Source: Leptolyngbya sp. FACHB-60 (GTDB lineage: Bacteria; Cyanobacteriota; Cyanobacteriia; Phormidesmidales; Phormidesmidaceae). From it: a stretch of 64,000 bases of DNA. A program made the translations under genes and the position numbers. Below are positions 58,394 to 64,000 of this stretch, one piece after another (position 1 is the first letter of the stretch; each line of letters opens with the position of its first letter). The stretch is taken from contig NZ_JACJOX010000018.1 in the NCBI RefSeq assembly GCF_014695775.1, forward strand, positions 16,874-80,873, given 5' to 3'. The notes beneath the pieces are model-generated. The model was not told where the DNA came from and made no database searches. It saw only the letters and a list, made by a program, of their open reading frames with translations.

Positions 58394-60283
58394 ATGGAAC
58401 GTCGAGTATCATCGCTATCCCAGGGACAACGCCTGCTAGCCGCCATCATGATTACTGATGCGGTAGGCTTTAGCACCCGCATGTCAACCGATGAGGAATG
58501 CACTCTGCGGTTGATCGATCGCGATCTGACGCTGATTGGCGATATCTGTCGAGAGTTTGGCGGCACCGTGCTCAAGTCGACCGGCGACGGGCTGCTGATT
58601 TACTTTCTCAGCGCTGTCGAGGCGGTCTCCTGCGGGCTAGAGATGCAGCGGCGGCTGGTCGACTTGGCCGAGGGCCTAGAGCCCAACCAGTATCTCGATC
58701 ACCGCATTGGCGTGCACCTCGGCGACATTCTGGTCAGTGAGCAGGATGTCATGGGCAATGGGGTCAACATCACCGCCCGCCTGCAAACCTTTTCTAAACC
58801 CCGAGGCCTGTGCGTATCGCGCACTATCTACGATGTGGTGAAGGCGCGGCTCAATCTTCATGCGACCTTTTTAGGCCCCCTGCAACTCAAGAATATTGAG
58901 GAGGCAGTACCCGCCTACCAGCTGGCGCTCCACGCTGAAGATACCGAGTCTGGCCCTCAGGGCTCTGAAGATCATACCTGCACCCTACCGATGACCTCGG
59001 AGGCGCTGCTAGCCAATGCCCTGCGCCACCTGAGCACCCACACCCACAGCCTGCGCATCAAAAAACTGGTGTTTGCCACCTATCAGCAGGCTTGGGAAAA
59101 TGACCCGGCGGTGCTAGATCAATTTGACCTCCAATCGCTGCTGCTGTCGCTGCGTGATCGCTACCCGATCTTAACTGAGTTTGAAGATCAGCTCCAGCGA
59201 GTGGTGGCCGGGCTCAACCGCCAAGATCTCTACAGTGAAATTGCCGAAACCATCGTGAAGCAGCTCCAGCCCTGGTACGGGCAATCGCTGTTTCAACCTG
59301 AGGCTACCCCCGAAGCTTTCACTCAGCTCACCGTGCGTTCTCTAGAAGAGCGCTGCCAAGCCATTGCCGACCAGTTTGACCAAAGCCCCGAGGCTGTGCG
59401 ACTGCGCAAGCTGCTGCATTGTCTCTGTCACGGCGGCTGGGAGAACGACCCCAGCCTTCTCAGCGAGACCTATTTGCCGGGATTAATTCAGCAGACTCTT
59501 ACCCTGGCACCTAGGCCTCAGGACCTGCGCTATCGGTTGAGCCGCATTGTTAAATATCTCAACCGCCGCCAGCAGTACACCCGCCTGGCCAACCAAATTA
59601 TGGTAGGGTTCCAACCCCTCTACCAAACCCAACCTGAGGCCCTAGGCGAGGCCACGGCTCTAGCAGAATCGACGGTTTTGGCAGAATCTACCGTTCTGGC
59701 TGACCCCTCTGGCCCCTCCAGCCCGATCGCCGAAGTCTACACAACCCTCGCCAGCGGCGGCTATGACCAGCCAGCGGATTTGACCACCCTTCACGGCACC
59801 CTCTCTACCCCTATAAATAGCGGGTCTGAGCTGGGCGGGCCGAGGCGCGATCGCTCATCCCTATTTGACCTGCGGGGCGATATTATTCAGTACGCTAATC
59901 CGTTGCGGGCCAAGATTTTGCTGTACTCCTGTCTCCACGGCCCCTTTGGCTATACAACCCAAGACTGGTCGAGTCTCAGCCGTCGCACCCTCGACGACTT
60001 ATTGCAGCAAACCTTCGAATACTGTCCCACCTACTCCGATTTAGACAGTAAGCTATCCATTATTGCTCACTGTCTTGGCCAGGTCGGCGACGGGGGGCAG
60101 GTGGCCAATGCCATTACTCAGGCGATGCGCGCCTACTATCCCCAAGACCCCAATGGTCTGTTAGAGCCGACAGAGGCAGGAGCCCAAGGCACAACTACCC
60201 ATCTTGAAGTTGTTTCTGAGTCGGCTAACGCTGGCGATCGTCCTGCGGTAGCGGCCCCTGTATCGGCTCGCTTTTCTGCCTAA
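58394..60283 (+). CDS. Class III adenylate cyclase with three C-terminal repeats
   Basis: Residues 12-178 are a class III nucleotide cyclase domain. Metal ligands are Asp22 (MITDAVGFS) and Asp65 (KSTGDGLLI); Lys61 and Asp118 occupy adenine-specifying positions; Asn125 and Arg129 (GNGVNITARL) bind the transition state. An adenylate cyclase is therefore predicted. The C-terminal two thirds hold three related 80-residue units at 217-296, 333-412 and 502-583, with the shared pattern hydrophobic-K-helix, WENDP/W, ~40 residues, LNR..., helix, LQPWY/FQPLY/RAYY. Between units 2 and 3 lies a 90-residue linker with two LAESTVLA repeats. The units look like a new sensory or interaction domain. The pentapeptide gene follows 17 bases after the stop. 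Confidence 0.88.
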   Translation: MERRVSSLSQGQRLLAAIMITDAVGFSTRMSTDEECTLRLIDRDLTLIGDICREFGGTVLKSTGDGLLIYFLSAVEAVSCGLEMQRRLVDLAEGLEPNQYLDHRIGVHLGDILVSEQDVMGNGVNITARLQTFSKPRGLCVSRTIYDVVKARLNLHATFLGPLQLKNIEEAVPAYQLALHAEDTESGPQGSEDHTCTLPMTSEALLANALRHLSTHTHSLRIKKLVFATYQQAWENDPAVLDQFDLQSLLLSLRDRYPILTEFEDQLQRVVAGLNRQDLYSEIAETIVKQLQPWYGQSLFQPEATPEAFTQLTVRSLEERCQAIADQFDQSPEAVRLRKLLHCLCHGGWENDPSLLSETYLPGLIQQTLTLAPRPQDLRYRLSRIVKYLNRRQQYTRLANQIMVGFQPLYQTQPEALGEATALAESTVLAESTVLADPSGPSSPIAEVYTTLASGGYDQPADLTTLHGTLSTPINSGSELGGPRRDRSSLFDLRGDIIQYANPLRAKILLYSCLHGPFGYTTQDWSSLSRRTLDDLLQQTFEYCPTYSDLDSKLSIIAHCLGQVGDGGQVANAITQAMRAYYPQDPNGLLEPTEAGAQGTTTHLEVVSESANAGDRPAVAAPVSARFSA

Positions 60284-60300
60284 GCCCCTTGGTCTTCGCT

Positions 60301-61293
60301 ATGAATGCCCGCGAATTGCTCGACGCCTATGCCCGTGGCGATATGGACTTTAAGGGTAAGACGCTGGTGGGCATCGACCTCGCCGGGGCTGATTTGATTG
60401 GGGCCGATATGGTACAAGCAGATCTGGAAAATGCCAACCTCATGCTGGCGTTTTTAACGCGGGTGCGCTTTCGCCAAGCCAATTTATCGCGGGCGCGCCT
60501 GGGGGGAGCCAACCTCAACCAGGCCGATTTGTCGGCTGCTGTGCTGCGCGATGCCGACCTGCACGGAGCTAGCCTGCAAGGGGCTGACCTGCGCAGCGCG
60601 AATATGACCCTGGCCGATCTGCTCGACGCCAATCTCACCGGCGCTGACCTGCGCAACGCTGATCTCAGCGGCGCTAACCTCACCGGAGCCTGCCTGCGTG
60701 GCGCCAATCTGCGCCAAGAAAATCGCAAATATGCCACCAATTTGCGGGGGGCCAAGCTGCACCTAGCCGACCTGCGGGGCACCAATCTTTCAGGGGCCGA
60801 TTTGGCCTATGTTGACCTCAGCGGCGCTAATCTCAGTGAGGCGGTGCTCCGCGATGCCAATCTCAAGGGAGCCAATTTGCAGGGAGCGCTGTTGTGCAAT
60901 GCCAACCTCAGCGATGTTGACCTTAGCCAGAGCTGTTTAGAATCTGCCGATCTCACCCAGTGCCGCTTTCCCCGTAGCAACCTTAGCCAGGCTAATCTTA
61001 ACCGCGTCAACGCCAAAGGGGTTGACTTTACTGAGGCTAAAATGGCTCTGGCTCAGATGGATGACTGCAACCTGGCCGATGCTCGCTTTAGTAGGTCTGA
61101 CCTATCTCGGGTAAGTTTACGCCGTTCTATTCTCACTAAGGCTCTACTAGTTGAGGCTTATTTAGGCCGGGCCGATCTCACCGATGCCGACCTGAGCGAG
61201 GCTATTTTAGAGCGCGCCGAAATTAGTAGCACCACCCTAGTCAATGTCACGCTAACGGGGGCTACCATGCCTGATGGCAGTATTCATAAGTGA
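60301..61293 (+). CDS. Pentapeptide-repeat protein
   Basis: After a 15-residue leader (MNARELLDAYARGDMDF) the protein is almost entirely A(D/N)LXX pentapeptides, e.g. LAGADLIGADMVQADLENAN, and folds as a right-handed quadrilateral beta-helix. An interruption (RQENRKYATNLRGAKLH) breaks the helix near residue 150. There is no signal peptide, so it is cytosolic. A TTG at 60289 would extend it by four residues; ATG 60301 is better. Function is unknown; some members bind gyrase or target membranes, but nothing in this sequence says which. It probably forms an operon with the cyclase (17 bases apart). Confidence 0.88.
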   Translation: MNARELLDAYARGDMDFKGKTLVGIDLAGADLIGADMVQADLENANLMLAFLTRVRFRQANLSRARLGGANLNQADLSAAVLRDADLHGASLQGADLRSANMTLADLLDANLTGADLRNADLSGANLTGACLRGANLRQENRKYATNLRGAKLHLADLRGTNLSGADLAYVDLSGANLSEAVLRDANLKGANLQGALLCNANLSDVDLSQSCLESADLTQCRFPRSNLSQANLNRVNAKGVDFTEAKMALAQMDDCNLADARFSRSDLSRVSLRRSILTKALLVEAYLGRADLTDADLSEAILERAEISSTTLVNVTLTGATMPDGSIHK

Positions 61294-61387
61294 TGGGAGC
61301 GGTTCTGTTCCTGACCAGGATTACTGCGCCAGCCGTCCGTCATAATCTGGGTTTCAACCGTCACTGCGATCGCTATGGGGTTGAGTT

Positions 61388-62506
61388 TTGAGGTTTAATC
61401 AATTCAAGTTTCGGCAGCAAGTTCAGCGTTTGATGCAGCGCGGCCACCAGGGCTGGACTAAGGCTCAGTCATTTCTCTGGGATCTCACGCTGGATGCAGC
61501 AGCCCGGGCCGAGCGCGCGATCGCCCCAATGCGGCGATCTGTAGCCGCCGATGACCTAACTCGGCTACGGCAGGATCTGCTAGACGAATCGCGGTTGAGC
61601 TGGCACTACTTGGTGCTAGTGGTAGGGGCCTGCATTATTGCGACTCTGGGGCTGCTTTCCAACAGTGCGGCTGTAATCATTGGAGCGATGCTAATTGCGC
61701 CGCTGATGCTGCCCATTCGTGGCGCTGCCTTTGGCATTCTAGAGGCCGATCGCCCCCTGATTCGGGCTAGCATTTTGGCATTGGCTGTAGGCTCTTTTTT
61801 ATCGGTGATCATCGCTGCTCTGCTAGGCGCAGTTACCGGCGTGGCTCAGTTTGGCAGCGAGGTAATGGCTCGCACCCAACCCACGCTGCTCGATTTGGGC
61901 ATTGCGATTACGGCGGGGGCGCTGGCGGGGGTGGCCAAAATTGAACCGAAGGTGGCGGGTACTGTGGCGGGCACGGCGATCGCCGTTGCTCTCATGCCTC
62001 CCATCTGCGTTGTTGGTTTATGGCTGGGTAGAGGCAACCTGGAGCTAAGCTTGGGTGCTCTGCTACTCTATCTCACCAACTTGTTTGGCATTACTCTGGC
62101 CTGCATGGTGGCTTTTGTAGTGTTTGGCTACTCCATGGCTCGCCGGGCTCGTCGCCCCCTCAGCATTACTCTGTTGTTCACTACGTTGCTGGTGATTCCC
62201 CTGGGGGCTACAACCCTGCGGCTGTTCCAGCAAAACCAGCTAGAGGCAAGTGTGGAAAGGGCTCTACTCGATCGCACCCTCACCTTTCAGCGGGTCACCC
62301 TAGTGGACATGGACGCCAACTGGTTGACCAAGCCGCCCGAAATATCGCTCACGGTGCGGAGTTCAGAATCGATATCACCTAACCAGGTTGAGCTACTGGA
62401 GCAGTTTTTGGCGCGCGAACTGGGCCGCGCCTACAGGCTGACATTTTTGGTGAACCAGCTAGACGTCATCACAAGCGACCCCAATTCAAAGGATGCAGAC
62501 CCGTAA
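61388..62506 (+). CDS. DUF389 integral membrane protein
   Basis: From TTG 61388 (giving MRFNQFKFRQQVQRLM) the 372 residues include an N-terminal amphipathic part, then a block of about six transmembrane helices typical of DUF389: LVVGACIIATLGLLSNSAAV, IGAMLIAPLMLPIRGAAFGI, ASILALAVGSFLSVIIAALL, AITAGALAGVAKIEPKVAGT and AVALMPPICVVGLWLG. The conserved small-residue motifs IGAMLIAPLM and GALAG mark the family. The C-terminal 100 residues are soluble (SVERALLDRTLTFQRVTLVD). The function of the family is unknown. An upstream start in the 61294-61387 gap is possible. It converges on the PRC-barrel gene, with 3 bases between the stops. Confidence 0.83.
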   Translation: MRFNQFKFRQQVQRLMQRGHQGWTKAQSFLWDLTLDAAARAERAIAPMRRSVAADDLTRLRQDLLDESRLSWHYLVLVVGACIIATLGLLSNSAAVIIGAMLIAPLMLPIRGAAFGILEADRPLIRASILALAVGSFLSVIIAALLGAVTGVAQFGSEVMARTQPTLLDLGIAITAGALAGVAKIEPKVAGTVAGTAIAVALMPPICVVGLWLGRGNLELSLGALLLYLTNLFGITLACMVAFVVFGYSMARRARRPLSITLLFTTLLVIPLGATTLRLFQQNQLEASVERALLDRTLTFQRVTLVDMDANWLTKPPEISLTVRSSESISPNQVELLEQFLARELGRAYRLTFLVNQLDVITSDPNSKDADP

Positions 62507-62509
62507 GCC

Positions 62510-63433
62510 TCAATAGTCCAGTTCTTCTTCGTACTCGGTGACTTTTTTCCTTTGAGGAATATTGAGGGGCTTGGCCTCGTAGGGTTCGCCCTCGTCTTCC
62601 TCCGTCCAGACATCTTCGGTGATGTCTTGGAAGTCAGCATCGTAGGCTTTGTAGCCGCTCTGGTCATCTAGGGTGGCAGCCTGGTAGCGTTCTGTAGGCT
62701 GCTGGACCTGGAGGGGAGCTTCAACCCGCTCGGGTTCGCCCCAGTCGTCATCGCTCCAGCGCTCTTCAGTGGTAGCTGGACGGGCTTTGCTAAATTCTGC
62801 GGGTACCTGCACTCCAGAGGGCAGCTGGTTGGCGGTCGATACCGGCATAATGTATTCGCTGTCGTCGTTGCGATCCCAGGGGGCGCTGCCAATGCCTAAG
62901 CGTTCTAGCAGGCCAACACTGAGCTGCACCATCTTTTCTTCAGCGCCTTCGAAAACAATTAGGCGATCGGGACCGCTGCTGACTACTTCGTCAATGGACA
63001 GCTCATAGGTGCTAATCACCTGGTCGGGAATCTGAGGTAGCCCAAAGGAGGCGATCACAATAGTTTCTAGTCGTCCGGTGGTGACGTCGAACTTAAAGCC
63101 ACGCACTCGGCCCAGGGGCTCCCCAGTTTCGGTAATGACTTCACAGTTGACCAGCGTGCTGTAGGGGGCCACGCTCATTTCGTCGTCTAGAACAGCTTCG
63201 TCATCTACCAAGATAACATCACCAATCTGACGAATGTTGGTGAGAGCCATGACCTGCTGGGTGCTTGACACCAGCCCAGACATAATGTTTTCGCGTAGGC
63301 CAATGGCCACGACTTCTCGCTGGTCTACATCTACCCAAACCTGGCTGACAATTCCCAACCGCTGGCCAGAGTTGCGGGTGATTACCTGGGTACCCAAGAA
63401 GTCGGAGCGAAGACGATATTTGTCTAAGGTCAT
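62510..63433 (-). CDS. PRC-barrel domain protein with two domains and acidic tail
   Basis: This 307-residue protein has two PRC-barrel units: one at about 5-75 (SDFLGTQVITRNSGQRLGIV, VWVDVDQREVVAIGLR) and one at about 88-160 (SVAPYSTLVNCEVITETGEP, GRVRGFKFDVTTGRLETIVI). The C-terminal 130 residues are charged and poorly ordered (ATTEERWSDDDWGEPERVEA, DFQDITEDVWTEEDEGEPYE). PRC barrels occur in photosynthetic reaction-centre H subunits and in RNA-processing RimM; in cyanobacteria such proteins are abundant and of unclear role. It is a relative, not a copy, of the broken PRC gene at 51694-52404. Confidence 0.85.
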   Translation of the reverse strand: MTLDKYRLRSDFLGTQVITRNSGQRLGIVSQVWVDVDQREVVAIGLRENIMSGLVSSTQQVMALTNIRQIGDVILVDDEAVLDDEMSVAPYSTLVNCEVITETGEPLGRVRGFKFDVTTGRLETIVIASFGLPQIPDQVISTYELSIDEVVSSGPDRLIVFEGAEEKMVQLSVGLLERLGIGSAPWDRNDDSEYIMPVSTANQLPSGVQVPAEFSKARPATTEERWSDDDWGEPERVEAPLQVQQPTERYQAATLDDQSGYKAYDADFQDITEDVWTEEDEGEPYEAKPLNIPQRKKVTEYEEELDY

Positions 63434-63635
63434 GTTTAATCCATCTCGTGGACCGAGACAACAGAGCGCTGGTACAAGCCAGGCCGGTGGCAGACCGCGT
63501 TACCGGGGTAAAACGATTCCTTAACCTGAATAGCTATCTTAACCAGAATCGTCTAATTTTACAGGAGGGAAGACCGAACTACCAGACTAAAGACTAAGAG
63601 TCTAGCGACTCAGTATTTCTGTTACGGAGCATTGT
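63434..63635. other. Gene-free stretch upstream of the PRC-barrel gene
   Basis: Presumably the promoter of the PRC-barrel gene; otherwise nothing that I can support. Confidence 0.35.
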
Positions 63636-63950
63636 TTAAACTGGCCTGCTCCAAACTTTTCCCCACGATTCAATTTCGATCTGCTGACTGCGGTTAGCCA
63701 GGCCTCGATCAGCCAAGCGATCTAGCTGACGGAGTTCATCTGTTCGTTGCCGTAACGTTAGGTGCTCTAGATGGCTCGCCCCCTAGAGCATCTTGGTCAA
63801 AACGCCATAATCTATGAGGATAGCGCGGTTGCTATCGCTAGGATGCAGCGAATTTGCGTCAAGCTCAACGGGCTGGGCAAGCATATGTTGGTAGTGTTCT
63901 AGACCTGTGTATTGGGACAAAATACGAAGAGTCCCGAACCCGCTCTCCAC
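63636..63950 (-). pseudogene. Decayed coding remnant next to an IS1-like element
   Basis: One minus-strand frame reads like protein over about 100 codons: LSQYTGLEHYQHMLAQPVEL, DANSLHPSDSNRAILIDYGV, LTKML, then TAG (63783-63785), then HLEHLTLRQRTDELRQLDRL, ADRGLANRSQQIEIESWGKV, and TAA (63636-63638). The composition is plausible for a real gene and the frame is the same on both sides of the single internal stop. I cannot name a family. The 5' part is missing where the IS1-like transposase starts, so the insertion may have disrupted it. Confidence 0.35.
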
Positions 63951-63952
63951 TC

Positions 63953-64000
63953 ATGGTTCTCGAACCCATTTACTGCCCCACGTGTCACACCCCTGATGTC
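63953..64000 (+). CDS. Start of an IS1-family transposase (cut by window end)
   Basis: The visible 16 codons give MVLEPIYCPTCHTPDV. A start of M-V-x-x-P-x-x-C-P-x-C is typical of the zinc-ribbon InsA N-terminus of IS1-family transposases in cyanobacteria. The rest of the element lies outside. No terminal inverted repeat can be identified with certainty; GGGAC ... GTCCC (63915-63935 region) is one candidate. Confidence 0.5.
   Translation, partial: MVLEPIYCPTCHTPDV

Noticed and set aside
60327..60785. Arg/Ser-rich frame antisense to the pentapeptide gene
   Set aside because: Its periodic composition simply mirrors the five-codon repeat of the sense gene.

Overview
The window looks like chromosomal DNA of a filamentous, oxygenic cyanobacterium, probably of the Leptolyngbya/Nodosilinea/Phormidium type. 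The reasons are dense GCGATCGC (HIP1-like) palindromes, chlD (Mg-chelatase) with hemB, a Calvin-type class II aldolase, several small protein families I know only from cyanobacteria, and a fraC-fraD-fraE-like operon for septal junctions and filament integrity. The exact genus cannot be read from this piece.

Layout. 0-7.8 kb is housekeeping: the tail of a TPR protein, a PhnD/PhnC-type ABC transporter pair with no permease beside it, an EEP-family phosphodiesterase, surE, hemB, tRNA-Lys(TTT), class II fructose-bisphosphate aldolase and an inositol-monophosphatase-like enzyme. 7.9-19 kb carries a giant multi-pass membrane protein, a glycosyltransferase, NAD kinase, a DUF3146 protein, YqgF/RuvX and smc. 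19-21 kb has a Zn-alcohol dehydrogenase beside the scars of an aldo/keto reductase, an SDR and a DUF3592 protein. 21-24.3 kb is a co-directional signalling group: receiver, 80-aa protein, HisKA-EAL fusion, FHA-PAS-GGDEF.

24.3-37.5 kb is the accessory part. It is more AT-rich and loosely packed, and holds gene fragments, two secreted TPR proteins, small secreted proteins, an AraC regulator facing a dead SDR copy, a FAD-oxidase/cupin fusion, an intact SDR behind a copy of the same control region, a 2H phosphoesterase, a receiver protein and a Crp-like regulator. 37.6-41.5 kb is one long GAF/PAS/GGDEF/EAL gene whose second GAF domain has the Cys-His pair of bilin-binding cyanobacteriochromes.

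42-64 kb returns to a mostly core layout: topoisomerase I, an SDR, small membrane proteins, the fra operon, a tandem CobO-like P-loop protein, a PRC-barrel gene broken by one TGA, a flavoprotein-SelD fusion, a GGCT-like protein, chlD, a class III adenylate cyclase with three C-terminal repeats, a pentapeptide-repeat protein, a DUF389 membrane protein and a second PRC-barrel protein. An IS1-like transposase begins at the right edge, next to a decayed coding remnant.

The themes that tie genes together are second-messenger signalling (three c-di-GMP proteins and one predicted adenylate cyclase), tetrapyrrole synthesis (hemB, chlD), possible selenium uptake and use (PhnD/PhnC-like pair and SelD), and repeated birth and decay of SDR/oxidoreductase genes. 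I see no CRISPR array, no rRNA and no prophage.
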